64,000 nucleotides of DNA from Bedellia somnulentella (GCA_963576735.1 OY755171.1:2356001-2420000); one strand, 5' to 3'; shown: positions 19,668 to 30,416, counted from the stretch's first letter. Numbers and translations: made by a program. The notes: a model not told the origin generated them from the letters alone.

Positions 19668-20958
19668 CGAGGGCTGCTATTTATGTATCCGGAATAAAAA
19701 AAAGAAACAAACATATATCAATTAATATGGTTTTATTGCTTCTCAAAATATTCGCCGCTCAGATCTATACACTTTTGCATGCGTTGAAACCAATTTTCAT
19801 AGCACTTTTTCCACTCAGACTGAGGTATCTCCAAAACGTGCATTTTGAACGCATCGACTGCCTCTTCGCGGCTCGAAAAACGTTGACCACGTAATTTTTT
19901 CTTCACATTTGGAAATAAATAAAAATCATTGGGTGCCAAATCAGGGCTGTACGGCGGATGACCTGTCAATTCGATCTTTTGAGCTTCTAAAAACTGAGTT
20001 GTGACGGCCGACCTGTGACAGCTAGCATTGTCGTGATGCAGAATGATTCTACGTTGTCGGTTAGTCTTTCTTATTTGTTCAAAGACTTCCGGCAAACAAA
20101 TGGTCGTATACCACTCCGAATTAACAGTTTTACGATTCTCTAAAGGCACTGTAGCTACATGGCCATTTATACCAAAAAAACAAGCGACCATTTGCTTCAA
20201 TGTGCTTTTTGCACGAATAACTTTTGTTGGGTTCGGCTCATCTTGGAACACCCACACCGTGGACTGCTGCTTAGTTTCGGGGTCGTAAGCGTAGATCCAA
20301 GATTCGTCACCTGTGTAGATATTATAAACAGCTTTTGACGCACCAATGTTGTATTTTTTTAACATTTCTTTGCACCAATCGACACGAGCCTGTTTTTGAT
20401 CAATACTCAAGTTGTGCGGAATCCAACGGGAGCAAATTTTTTTTACAGCTAAATGTTCATGAAGTATCTTATGTATGCTCGTCATACTAATGCCCAGAGA
20501 TGCCTCTATCTCACGATATGTAACATGACGATCTTGAGTTATTAGTTCCCGGACAGCATCGATGTTTTGAGGTACAACGACCGTTTTAGGGCGACCTTCT
20601 TTAATTTCATCAGTAAGCTTAGATCGTCCACGATTAAACTCGCTAAACCAGTGATACACAGTGGTCTTTGAGGTTGCTTCATCCCCAAAAGTTGAAGTAA
20701 GCTGATCGATGCACTGTTTTTGAGTTAGACCACGCCGAAAATCGTAAAAAATCATGGCACGAAAATGTTCACGAGTTAAATCCATGGTGGTGAAGACACG
20801 CAATTTTCAAAATGACGCTACGATGTGAAAACAATTGACAGTCACATAAAAATAAATGTATTCTAAAGCTAAAGAGTTCTATTTTTAAATGATGTAATTA
20901 CTTTTTAAATTATTGTTCTGTAAGTGGCCAGTTCCGGATACATAAATAGCAGCCCTCG
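19668..20958 (-). mobile_element. Complete mariner transposon
   Basis: 1,291 bp bounded by a perfect 27-bp terminal inverted repeat (19,668-19,694 and 20,932-20,958) starting CGAGGGCTGCTATTTATG. It is flanked by the TA target duplication (19,666-19,667 and 20,959-20,960). One intact transposase ORF lies inside on the minus strand. Length, TA target and ITR size are those of the mariner family. Perfect ITRs and an open ORF indicate a recent, possibly active, copy. Confidence 0.96.
19733..20803 (-). CDS. Mariner transposase, intact
   Basis: 356 residues, versus about 345 for Mos1. It catalyses cut-and-paste excision and TA-targeted integration of the flanking element by binding its ITRs. The N-terminal half carries two helix-turn-helix regions (roughly residues 8-55 and 70-115; e.g. 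TTVYHWFSEFNRGR at 47-60). The linker WIPHNL (127-132) corresponds to the mariner WVPHEL motif. The catalytic triad is complete: D166 in TGDESW, D258 in HHDNASCH, D293 in YSPDLAPND, with exactly 34 residues between the second and third Asp (D34D). The C-terminus is intact. M7 (MDLTREHF) is an equally good start, because mariner proteins usually begin close to this motif. No stop codon or frameshift is present. Confidence 0.95.
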   Translation of the reverse strand: MRVFTTMDLTREHFRAMIFYDFRRGLTQKQCIDQLTSTFGDEATSKTTVYHWFSEFNRGRSKLTDEIKEGRPKTVVVPQNIDAVRELITQDRHVTYREIEASLGISMTSIHKILHEHLAVKKICSRWIPHNLSIDQKQARVDWCKEMLKKYNIGASKAVYNIYTGDESWIYAYDPETKQQSTVWVFQDEPNPTKVIRAKSTLKQMVACFFGINGHVATVPLENRKTVNSEWYTTICLPEVFEQIRKTNRQRRIILHHDNASCHRSAVTTQFLEAQKIELTGHPPYSPDLAPNDFYLFPNVKKKLRGQRFSSREEAVDAFKMHVLEIPQSEWKKCYENWFQRMQKCIDLSGEYFEKQ

Positions 20959-20960
20959 TA

Positions 20961-21336
20961 TTATGTATATAATCATTACCATATTTGGCTTTCGAATCCA
21001 AAGCCTCTTAACAGTATAAATTGAGATGTGCACTATCCTATTCTATTAGTTCATAATCAGAACGGAACAAATAAAATTCTAATCAGCAGAGAAGTGGCTT
21101 CTATGTAGCAAACGTTTTCTACATACTCATTTAAAACGGGAATCTCAATAGCTCTTTTATTACTGGCAATCAGATTAAAAAGTCCACAGTAGGTTGTAGT
21201 ATCGCAACGCTGGTAATGACACCATCACTTGCACTTTAAGCTCATCCAATCGGAATAATTAAATAGTGATTCTCTGGTTGCAACGTAAAAATGTTTTTCG
21301 AAGAGAATTTAAAATTCAAAAGGACTGCTACATATA
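20961..21336. other. Unassigned stretch
   Basis: Nothing recognised. Confidence 0.4.
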
Positions 21337-21447
21337 CAGACAAATACTCACGCCATTATTTCCCATTGGGGTAGGCAGAGACTATCGATCGCCACTTTGT
21401 ATGATCATGGCAAACCTCTCTAGCTTCGTTTACATCTACAATGAATA
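21337..21447 (-). mobile_element. LINE F 3'-end fragment
   Basis: 'actcacgccattatttccca' through 'tctagcttcgtttacatc'. The short tail at the left is degenerate. Confidence 0.7.
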
Positions 21448-21902
21448 ATTTATAACATTACTAAGTATTGTTAAAACTAACTATGCTATTAAAAGTACCT
21501 AACTAAAAATATATATATGGGTACTAAGCAAATTATAACCGTGATTTACAGCAAAAGGCAAACTATTTAAATTCGATTAAGCTAATAGAATCCTGTGTAG
21601 TAGTTTGTGCATTATGTTGTTGCATTTTTAAAGCCATTTTATTTTTTATGCTTAAGTATTATTTATTACATAGGCAAGATGACATCATCGATTTTGGAAT
21701 TTGGAAGAAACTTCCCTTAGCAAAAAATACTGCATAAGTTAACCAACTGATTACCTAAAAGCTGGTAAAGTTACCAATAATTAAGATATAAATAACAAAA
21801 CCTTACGTAGGTGTCGTGTTAAAGTTGTTATAAGCGGCTAATGAAAAGTTTTTTACACATGGGCAAAAAGCGATTCAATATCCAATTAATATCCAAGACT
21901 AA
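21448..21902. other. Unassigned stretch
   Basis: No supported feature. The last ~60 nt may be the 3' body of the tRNA-SINE at 22,062, displaced by the MITE. Confidence 0.35.
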
Positions 21903-22040
21903 CGCCCGATTTCTGAATTGAGTAATCAAGCTGAGAACGGCTAAAGTATGGTTTTGTCTCATTCAGTTGTTAAAATTTCAATGCGACAGAACGATACTTA
22001 AGTTATTCTCAGCTGGAATACTCAATTCAGAAATCGGGCG
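21903..22040. mobile_element. MITE family H, 138 bp, TAA duplication
   Basis: Almost entirely palindromic. The TIRs open with CGCCCGATTTCTGAATTGAG and continue into 'ctgagaa' on both sides. Flanked by TAA (21,900-21,902 and 22,041-22,043). A 3-bp TWA-type duplication suggests the PIF/Harbinger superfamily. A second copy is at 47,770. Confidence 0.8.
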
Positions 22041-22061
22041 TAACTGTCCATCACATTAATC

Positions 22062-22146
22062 ATATTAATGTCGTCCTCGGCGGAGATCGAATCTGACACC
22101 TTGAGACCCAGAAGCTAGTCTCCTAACCACTAGACCAAGGACGTCA
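22062..22146 (-). mobile_element. tRNA-derived SINE head, other family
   Basis: Minus strand: 'cgtccttggtctagtggtta' (A box TGGTCTAGTGG) followed by 'gtcagattcgatctcc' (B box). This differs in sequence from the heads of families C and D. The body is probably split by MITE H. Confidence 0.65.
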
Positions 22147-22165
22147 TAAAAAATATATGGAAATA

Positions 22166-22395
22166 CTAGCTGACCCGACAGACTTCGTACTGTCAAATTT
22201 GCTTATGACCAAGCTTAAGGCGTTTTTTTAATTAATTTAATAAAACCTCAAAAATTGTAGCCTATGTGTTATTCTGATGTATAAGCTATAGCCTATGTAT
22301 TATTCTGATATATAAGCTATATTGTGGTAAAGTTTCATTCAAATATATTCAGTAGTTTTTACTTACAAACTTTCGCCTTTATAATATTAATAGGA
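22166..22395 (-). mobile_element. Lep1-like Helitron, short non-autonomous copy
   Basis: 230 bp on the minus strand. It starts TCCTATTAATATTATAAAGG directly after an A and ends GGGTCAGCTAG directly before a T, matching Helitron rules (5'-TC, 3'-CTRR, A/T target). A 5-bp perfect stem (GACAG...CTGTC) lies about 8 nt before the CTAG end, as expected for the Helitron terminator hairpin. The ATATTATAAA start is known from lepidopteran Lep1-type Helitrons. No Rep/helicase ORF. Confidence 0.75.
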
Positions 22396-22499
22396 TAACA
22401 TAGATCAAATCTATTAATAAATAACTGTAGGGAACAAAAATCTACTGAATAATAGATAATAAGATCGGGATCTTATGTATTTAATATGGTTGTAACATC

Positions 22500-22615
22500 A
22501 CAAGCAAACCCTTATTACATGACCTTCCCCGTCTTAATTTACAAATGTTGCTAAGAATTATTAATGCTGAAGCTCTACCGACCCCTTTTTGGGATTAGCC
22601 GTAAGTATGTGTGTA
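22500..22615 (+). mobile_element. Family A 3' half, degenerate
   Basis: 'catgaccttccccgtcttaa', 'tgaagctctaccgaccc' and 'ggattagccgtaagtatgtg' identify an old 3' half. Confidence 0.55.
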
Positions 22616-22719
22616 GTGGAAATTGTACCCTTTAAATTAATTATGAACTAGTTTACAAGCAGCAGTAAAGTCATTATAAATACAAAGCTTTTAATCATTC
22701 ATAAAATGTGATTTTAGTT

Positions 22720-23215
22720 GTACGTAGGTTTACAATAGCACTAACCCATCTTTGCGTGATTACCGTAAGAAGCCTAATAAGGGCATTGAGGCTTTCAATT
22801 GATAGTTGGGTTACATGTTCGAGGCCCATCAAAACCACCCTTTATTTTACAATATGTTCTTCACTGGACTTCCATAACATACATACATACATATACTCAC
22901 GGCTATAAATCCCTTAACGGGGTAGCCAGAGCTTTGGAATGAGAAATTCCTCAGCCACTTTTAGAAGTTGATTGGGGAAAAGGTGGTAATAATAAATGTT
23001 TTTGGTGACGGGTCTCCAACCACATCGCCCAAAAATCACTTAAGAAGCCCCATACCCTTAGTCGCCTCTTACGATCACCCACGGGTAGAAATGGGGTAGT
23101 GTTATTCTAAGCCGACACTACACGGCTGGCTACACGACTTCCATAAGTAGCTGAAGAATTTAAATTCTGAAGGACTGGTCACCCTTTTTTGGGAATAGCA
23201 GCCGTGAGTATGCAA
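22720..23215 (+). mobile_element. Old family A copy split by a young one
   Basis: The plus-strand remnant runs 'caatagcactaacccatctt' to 'tggacttccata' and resumes 'acttccataagtagctgaag' to 'agcagccgtgagtatgc'. A minus-strand A sits inside it. Confidence 0.8.
22877..23135 (-). mobile_element. Family A element (A3) nested in family A, 10-bp TSD
   Basis: A full minus-strand copy, very close to the one at 235. It is flanked by gacttccata at 22,867-22,876 and 23,136-23,145. The head end carries a few extra nucleotides ('tggctacac'). Confidence 0.88.
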
Positions 23216-24832
23216 TGGTATTTTTTTGAGTTTAATGATGACGCGTATTATAGTGTAAGAACAATACGTTGAATAAATTAAGAATGAAGAAATAACTTTG
23301 TGTAAGTTTCCTGACTAAAGTCAAGTACTTAAAAGTAGTTGTTAACAACGTAATGCCTCTCGATTCGATTTGGATCCCGAACGTGCGTTCAAAAAGTTTT
23401 AATTCGGTATACTTACTTTGTTTTTACCCGTTGAGAACTGCATTTCCGTATCAAAGTTTTATTATTTTGAGTGTAACAATTTGTTAATTTCAGCCGATTG
23501 TAAAATCCTACACATTACACTACAAATAAGTATTTTACTTCTATTTATTATTGATTTTTTAACATTTAAAAATTTTTTTTTGGTTACATGTGCACCGCCC
23601 CAGTTTTCTATAGTATTATTTTCAATATTTCTTTAATTACTGATCCATTATGCTTATTACATATAGCGTGATTATATATTATATTGCTTATGTTTCTTCT
23701 AAAGGTTGTAGATTCCTATAGAATAAATACTATTTTAAATTGATTGAGCTGCTTCAGATCCTATTCATTACAGACAATCAAACATGCAAGTTAATATTCT
23801 CCTCTTGATAATAAGAATATAGATTGAAAGAGATATTAATAAAAACGAAATCATTGTATACACAACAAAACGATTCATATTATTATAATAGGTGCATTTC
23901 AGAAAGAAACTAAAAAAATAACGATATATTGTATAAATGTAGGTTTCTAGGAAGTTCGGTTAAGAGAAATTAAAATGGGAATTTAAAACAGTGAAAATTT
24001 ACGTTTATTCGTGGAAATTAAAAGGTCTACTACCAAACCGCGTCAAAAGCAATCAATACTCCGCTGTATTCAGTTGAAAACTATCGTTGTTGGTAAGTAC
24101 TAATATATAATTCAGCGGCCTCAAATAAGATGGTAGTTTCCAGTTCCAAGTTAGCTTAATAGTTAATGCGGCGCGGTTATTGTACGAGTGTGAAACACGT
24201 GAAATATTTAATTCCATCACTCGATGTTGATGACATCCACCACTAGACGGTAATGACGTCGTTAAGCCGCTGCCGTGTTGGGGATTAATTCACTGGCACT
24301 GGCACAGACCTACGTTATTTGAATCCACCGGATTTAATATTCTTGAGTATTTTGATAGTTGGTTTTGGTGGGCTCAAACTATAAGCGCGGCTGCTTTAAG
24401 GAAGAAAAGACACGTTCTCCGAGCGAGAGGTAACGATAGGGCTATGGGGTCAATTGAGGTCTGTGTTATATTTTTGTATTACTATTTAATTACAAAAAGT
24501 ATGTAATTAATCTACGTTCTCTAATTATGTTATCATGTAAAAGAAATATTTTAGTTTATATTTCCACCATCACATTTTCCGACCCACCCGCTCATATAAG
24601 AGCATCTTTCACAGTTAATGAGATTCTAGAATGCTGTGTCAAAGGTTTCAACTTCCTAAGTATAAATACAAAATATTAAGTTGCTGCTCAGTATCATTGC
24701 TGTGTACAAACGAAGATAAATAAGAAGATTCGCGATTTTATATAGAAACAGTATTGGTACACGATGATGAATAGAAATTCATTCAGCTTGAAAGTTAAGA
24801 TGATTTGGGCACATTAAGTATTTTTTTTATGT
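23216..24832. other. Unassigned 1.6 kb
   Basis: No ORF or repeat family recognised. 24,170-24,450 is less AT-rich and could contain a host regulatory element or non-coding exon; nothing in it is diagnostic. Confidence 0.35.
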
Positions 24833-24925
24833 ATGAAGACGAAGCTCGAGAGGTTTGCAATGATCGTACAAGTGTCGATCGATTACCTCTGCCTACCCTA
24901 ATGGGAACTAAAGCGTGAATATATG
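24833..24925 (+). mobile_element. LINE F 3' end, plus strand
   Basis: 'gacgaagctcgagaggtttg', then 'gatcgtacaagtgtcgatcg', then 'ctgcctaccctaatgggaac' and 'aaagcgtgaatatatg'. It reads as the LINE C-terminus followed by the shared 3' stem-loop, with a decayed tail. Confidence 0.7.
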
Positions 24926-25023
24926 CATGATGTATAACCAATGGCCAGACCATTGGCGCCACTCGAAACTGTTTGTATCCAAAGCATATAATTAACCATC
25001 AGTACAATCACCCTCTAGTTTCA

Positions 25024-25192
25024 ACATACATACATACATACATATTCTCACGCCGTTAGTTCCCATTGGGGTAGGCAGAGACTATCGATCGCCACTTTGT
25101 ACGATCCTGGCAAACCTCTCTAGCTTCATTCACATCCATCAATCTTTTCATACATGCTCTTTTATTCTTCGTACTTCGGTCACCTGCCTTTT
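25024..25192 (-). mobile_element. LINE F 3' end with CATA tail
   Basis: A well-preserved copy: tail, 'ttctcacgccgttagttccc', 'ggggtaggcagagactatcg', 'tacgatcctggcaaacctct', then 'ttcggtcacctgcctttttt'. It is truncated at the same region as the copies near 55,700 and 60,160. Confidence 0.82.
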
Positions 25193-25348
25193 TTCTAGTT
25201 TCAAGTTCTTGTCAAAACCACATATTAATACAAGCAACCTAGCCGAATCAATCAAAATACTTCGCAAGCTATCAAATTGACTCCAAACTCCACAACTAGA
25301 TTCGGATAGTGTAGTAAAGGTCTTAGTTGCCGCGAATGATACTATACC

Positions 25349-25391
25349 GGAGGGTAGGGGGAGGGGGAGGAGGAAGGGGGAGGCGGGAGGC
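25349..25391 (+). repeat. Purine/G-rich tract with G-quadruplex potential
   Basis: 'ggagggtagggggagggg' continuing 'gaggaggaagggggaggcgg'. Four or more runs of at least three G within about 40 nt, all purine on this strand. Such tracts can form G-quadruplex or triplex DNA. It is exceptional in this AT-rich window. Confidence 0.5.
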
Positions 25392-25538
25392 TATGTCAAT
25401 GCTTGACTTGCACTTTAATGTTTTGTAGAAACGCACCTGTGTTTGAACACTCGGTTTAACGAGTACTTTTTAACATGGACTTTTTGGTGTACTTTTTATG
25501 TTAAAGATGTGATTTTGTTTCTACTATACTGCGGTCTG

Positions 25539-25679
25539 AAGGGCAAACACGAGCGGTGTTTAAACTAGTTATCGCGTGGGATAAAGCAGCCATCTCTTAC
25601 GCACTTACTTAGTATCGTATACTGCCATCTCATTCTAACCGTTATCGTGTCGATAAAATAGCGCTCGTGCTGGCCCTAC
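25539..25679. mobile_element. MITE family E, complete copy
   Basis: Left TIR 'gaagggcaaacacgagcg', right TIR 'gcgctcgtgctggccc'. The interior is nearly identical to the other copies. Confidence 0.78.
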
Positions 25680-25796
25680 TGCTGTCTATTGTCGGCTTGA
25701 AATTGCATTAACTTGTTACTCAATTATCGACTAAGGAGTCACTTTTTTTGGAACCACGAGAAAAAATGAAATATCCTTGTATTTTGGCTTTTTAGG

Positions 25797-26232
25797 TGAT
25801 TCTTGGGTGATGTGGCTGGGGACCCATCATCAAACATTCTTTATTTTACTATCTTCTCTCCACTAAAATTGGCGGAGATGTTTCTTATTCTGAAGCTCTA
25901 TACATACATACATACATATACTCAAGGCTATAATTCCCTAGAAGGGGTAGCCATAGCCAAGGAATTATAAATTCCTCAGCCACTTTTGGAAGTTGAGTGG
26001 GGAAAAGGCGGTAAAATAAAGGTTTTTGGTGATGGGTCTCCAACCGCATCGGCATCGCCCAAAAATCCAATAAAAAGCCCCAATACCCTTAGTCGCCTCT
26101 TACGACACCCGTGGGTAGAAAGGGGTAGCGACATTCTAAGGCGGCACTACACGGCAACTCTATCTACCTTATCTATCTATCTTCTGAAGCTCTATCAACC
26201 TTATTTATGAGATTTATAGCCGTGAGTATATG
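25797..26232 (+). mobile_element. Old family A copy split by a young one
   Basis: The plus-strand remnant ('ttggctttttaggtgattct' to 'ttctgaagctctat') resumes at 26,182 and ends 'tttatagccgtgagtatatg'. Confidence 0.8.
25902..26181 (-). mobile_element. Family A element (A2) nested in family A, 14-bp TSD
   Basis: A minus-strand copy flanked by ttctgaagctctat at 25,888-25,901 and 26,182-26,195. It carries about 25 extra nucleotides beyond the normal head ('ctatctaccttatctatc'), so the transcript either started upstream or picked up extra sequence. It also has a 6-nt duplication, 'gcatcggcatcg'. Confidence 0.9.
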
Positions 26233-27499
26233 TGTTATACTTTACCCTAGTGCGGTTGGTTGTGCGAATCGATGAATTATCATTCCGGCCCAACAATGGT
26301 AATCTGTTCTGCGAGCAAAGTGCCACACTCTTTAAAACTCTTTGACTAAATTGCTAAACTGCGCCTTTAAATATTTGACGGATGTTGCGGCTAGCAGCCC
26401 ATTTCTATGCGATTTTTTTAAATAACCTGTCGATTTACGTAAGGATATGAGTGTTTCGTTTTAAATCGGTTTGAAATAGGATTACTCATTTTTCTTAAGC
26501 TAATCAACAAGTGAGTTATCTCAGGCTAGGAATTGGATATTTATTGAATTAACATATTCCGTATACTTAGATAGATAGATAAAAAATATTCATGTTATCA
26601 AGTAAAATCAAAACAGAGTTAAACTGCGTAAGACAAAAAGAAGCGAAGTAAAGATGTGCAACGTATGTGCGCTATGGTAACACAAGATAGGCCATAACTA
26701 CCATAAGCAAAAACACGAATTTTCAGGTATGGCCTAGAAGCAATAACATAAAAATACTTACATATTAAACTAAAATACGATCTAAAAATCGTTATCAAGT
26801 GGATATACAAAGTGCATAAGTAACTTAAAGATAAAGTGCTTTCATTTCAAAAACCGTTGACTAGCATATAGACTAAAATTTAAAACATTTATGTACATTA
26901 TTTCCTTCACTGCTTATTTAAAAATAAACAAGTAATTTCATTGCAAAACTTTAAAAACTATGAAAGGCCTAAAAATATCTCCTGTATCAGAGGTTAGATA
27001 TATTTAAATACAAAACATTTTCTGCTTATACTTCATACACTCACGCATACAATACTTATATATTTGTCAGCAGTATAAAAACATGTTCAATGGCACGAGC
27101 AAGATAAACAAAGGATCTTTTCGCTGGCAAATGCTGAGTTTATGCAACACGTAGCTCTGTGGAAAATACATAAAAGAATATCGCATTTCGCTAGACGAGG
27201 CTGAAGACTTGGAAACAATGGGACTATAACTGAAGTATTCATTGCTTTTCTTTAGAAACGACGTGATAAGGCTCTCTCTCTCGACATCTTTGAGATTGTA
27301 AACGGCCAGGTACGGAAAACGCAGTGGCATCAATAAAACAATGAAATCCTCTCAATACATGAAATGTGTTTATATCAAGTCTCTCTTTCACTGCGCTTAG
27401 CTTTTCAGACATTGTTTATTGAAATCACTTCGCAGCGTACGAATATGTTTTATTTATCGATAAGCTCTGTTGTGAAAATAATACTCTTCTTGTGTTCTT
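26233..27499. other. Unassigned 1.3 kb
   Basis: A minus-strand ORF of 88 codons (27,067-27,333) has no recognisable motif and AT-driven composition. I do not call it a gene. Nothing else identified. Confidence 0.35.
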
Positions 27500-27671
27500 G
27501 ATTTTTTAAGTGGTTTTAGGGCGATGCGGTTGGAGACCCATCACCAACAATACTTTATTTCTACCATCGTGTCCCCAACTTCCAAATGTGGCTGAGGAGT
27601 TTCTAGCTCTACAGCTCTGGCCATCTCTTTTTGGGGATTTATGGCCGTGAGTATATGTATATATATGTATG
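27500..27671 (+). mobile_element. Family A element, 5'-truncated
   Basis: Starts at 'ttttaagtggttttagggcg' and ends 'tatggccgtgagtatatg' plus tail. The first ~80 nt are missing. Confidence 0.78.
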
Positions 27672-28632
27672 ATTACTCTGCTTAAATAGTGTATTCCAAA
27701 GTTGATCTGGTGATTTGATTCTTTTGTGAGCTGTTGTTGAATGACAGATTATAAAACATAGTATGGTTTTTCGCATGACACGATGCCGTTAATAATTGGA
27801 TTGAAGCAGCACCACGCAATTTCATTTCGTCATCGTCAAAAGCGGATATGTTGCGCTGTAGATGTCAATGGACTATTATAATAGCAATTGATACACATGC
27901 AGGGTTATCATTTCAAAAACAGACAAGTCATCCGCCCCGACTTAACACTGACGGTGTGATTTCTCAAAATCCACTACCCCTTTGTTATTTAGCGAAATTA
28001 TATCTAACCGTTGCTACTTCTGAAGGTTTTAGCTTTGCTATTGTAAAATATTTTTTTAATCGGTTAATTGATTTGTGTGTGTATTATTATTACAGACAAT
28101 CACACATTAAAATCTTGCTTTTTAATAATATGATTTTATGTTTTTATATTTATCCTAGGTCATTTCTTATTCTCGTTTGACACCCCTGGAAAAAGATGAG
28201 GAAGTGCTACTTTAGCTGACACTTCTTAGTCATAATCGTTTCATAATATATATCTAAAATTGCGCCTCACCCCTAAAGAAACATCAGTCATGAAATATCT
28301 CTAATAAAAAATGGGCAAAAAGATATTGTAATGTTCGTGGCTCGTAAATAATAAAATACAGTAATCCTGTCAGACATTAAGTACATTTAAATAATACTCT
28401 TTTCCACATTTTTCATGAAACACATTCATAAGCATTTATAAATCATGTCTGAACAACGCAATATACAATATACGAGCGAGCACAAGTGTGGGTACGATCA
28501 TAAATCAAAGCACGAGCTTTTAATGTAATTTTATTGTGTCTAGAGACAAGAACACATTGAAAATGATTGTTATCTTGAACGTGGATCTAGGAAATATGGG
28601 GAGTGTAATACGGGCTCGTACGCTACGATGAC
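27672..28632. other. Unassigned stretch
   Basis: An open frame of 110 codons at 27,848-28,180 shows no domain and is rich in AT-type codons; treated as chance. No repeat family recognised. Confidence 0.35.
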
Positions 28633-28772
28633 CAGCCCGGCTAGTACGAGCGGTGTTTAAACTAGTTATCGCGTGGGATAAAGCAACCATCTCTTACGCA
28701 CTTACTTAATATCGCATACTGCCATCTCATTCTAACCGTTATCGTGTCGATAAAATAGCGCTCGTGCTTGCT
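28633..28772. mobile_element. MITE family E, copy 5
   Basis: 'cagcccggctagtacgagcg' to 'gcgctcgtgcttgc'. It directly abuts an inverted second E copy. Confidence 0.75.
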
Positions 28773-28773
28773 A

Positions 28774-29140
28774 TGTCCGCTATTTTATCATCACGATATC
28801 GGTTAGATTGAGAAGTGTAGTGCTGTGTAGTATCGGCTCAGAATAGCTCTACCCCATTTCTTCCAGTTGGTGTACGTAAGAGGCGACTAACGGTATAGGG
28901 GCTGTAAAGGAATGTTTTGGCGATGCGGTTGGAGACCTTTATTTTACCATCTTTACTCCACTCAACTTTCCAAAAGTGGCTGATGAATTTCTTATTGATC
29001 CCTCTAGGGACTTATAACTGTGAGTATATGTATGTACCTATGGGATGACTATATACGATACTAAGTATGTCCGAAAGAGATGGCTGTTTCATAATACGCG
29101 ATATCTAGTTAAAGGTCGCTCATACTAGCGATACAGTACA
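28774..29140. mobile_element. MITE family E, inverted, split by family A
   Basis: The left part 'tgtccgctattttatcatca' to 'gagaagtgtag' and the right part 'gactatatacgatactaagt' to 'aaggtcgctcatactagcg' are the two halves of an inverted, diverged E copy. Confidence 0.68.
28818..29040 (+). mobile_element. Family A element nested in MITE E
   Basis: 'gctgtgtagtatcggctcag' to 'ataactgtgagtatatgtat', with a ~15-nt deletion near 'gttggagaccttta'. Confidence 0.8.
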
Positions 29141-29374
29141 AATAAATCGATAGCAAACGAATTACTCTTGAACTATTAGGCTGTTGAAACTTAGACGAGT
29201 AAACGGGGCCTCTCACAACCTCTCAGTAACTAGGTGATATGAACTTATTGAATAACTGTCCTTTAGTTGACCGTATATTGGAGGCACTCTACTGTCAAAG
29301 AGTTAATTATTATATTACTAACTGGAGATATATTGAAATTATATTTCTATGATGGCGTATTACAGCCGTTATTT
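29141..29374. other. Unassigned stretch
   Basis: Nothing recognised. Confidence 0.3.
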
Positions 29375-29432
29375 TACATACATACATACACACATATACT
29401 CACGGCTATGAGTCCCTTGAAGGGGTAGTCCT
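29375..29432 (-). mobile_element. Family A extreme 3' end only
   Basis: CATA/CACA tail plus 'actcacggctatgagtccct' and 'tgaaggggtag', then unrelated sequence. This is extreme 5' truncation to about 55 nt. Confidence 0.65.
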
Positions 29433-29502
29433 TTTAAAACATCTAAAATCAGCTTATGTTCTCGCTTTACATTTAAAGTATAACACTAAGTGATAAAAAA
29501 TA

Positions 29503-29752
29503 GCTGTGTAGTGTCGGCTTAGAATAGTACTACCCCATGTCTTCTGGTGGGTGTACGTAAGAGGCGACTAACGGTATTGGAGCATTTTAAGGGATATTTG
29601 GGCGATGCGGTTGGAGACCCATCACCAACAACCTTTATTTTTACCACCTTTTCCCCACACAACTTCCAAAAGTGTCTGAGTGATTTCTAATTCCTTAGCT
29701 CTGTCTTCCCCTTCTAGGGATTTATAGCCGTGAGTGTATGTATGTATGTATG
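29503..29752 (+). mobile_element. Family A element, full length (A1)
   Basis: From 'gctgtgtagtgtcggcttag' to 'tatagccgtgagtgtatg' and (TATG)n. Confidence 0.9.
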
Positions 29753-30170
29753 ATATAAAAAAAGCGAAGCTGAATTTTTTCACCCCTTAAAATCTTTCAG
29801 TAGTAAGTATATGTATACGTATGTATGTTAAATCATTCATGTGGTTAGACCTACATTGTGTTGTAAGAGTCAGACTAGACTATATAACATACATATCGGT
29901 AAAATCGTGTCTTTTAGACTGTGACTACCATATACATAATGATACATGACCTCCGACGTAGATCGCTATGCTTTGTCGATGTATCTTTAATAAAAGCTCT
30001 TTACTATAATTAAAACCGCGAGAGGCCAGGTTTTCGAACGGGAAAGCAATCGAGGTTGGCGGTGAGAATAAAACTGATTGAAAAGAAGTAGAAGATGTTA
30101 AATATTGAAATGTATTTAATTTACGCTTGGGTATTCTCTAAAATCGGAAAAGTACGAGTATCATGAGCTT

Positions 30171-30416
30171 ACATACATACATATACTCACGGCTATAAAT
30201 CCCTAGAAGGGGTAGCCAGAGCTAAGGAATCAGAAATTCCTCAGCCACTTTTGGAAGTTGTATGGGGAAAAGATGGTGAAATAAAGGTTGTTGGTGATGG
30301 GTCTCCAACCGCATCGCCCAAAAATCCCTCAAAAGCCCCAAAACCGTTAGTCGCCTCTTACGTACACCCACCGGAAGAAATGGGGTAGTGCTATTCTAAG
30401 CCGACACTACACAGCA
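30171..30416 (-). mobile_element. Family A element, full length (A1)
   Basis: From 'catacatatactcacggcta' to 'aagccgacactacacagc'. Good consensus-like copy. Confidence 0.9.
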
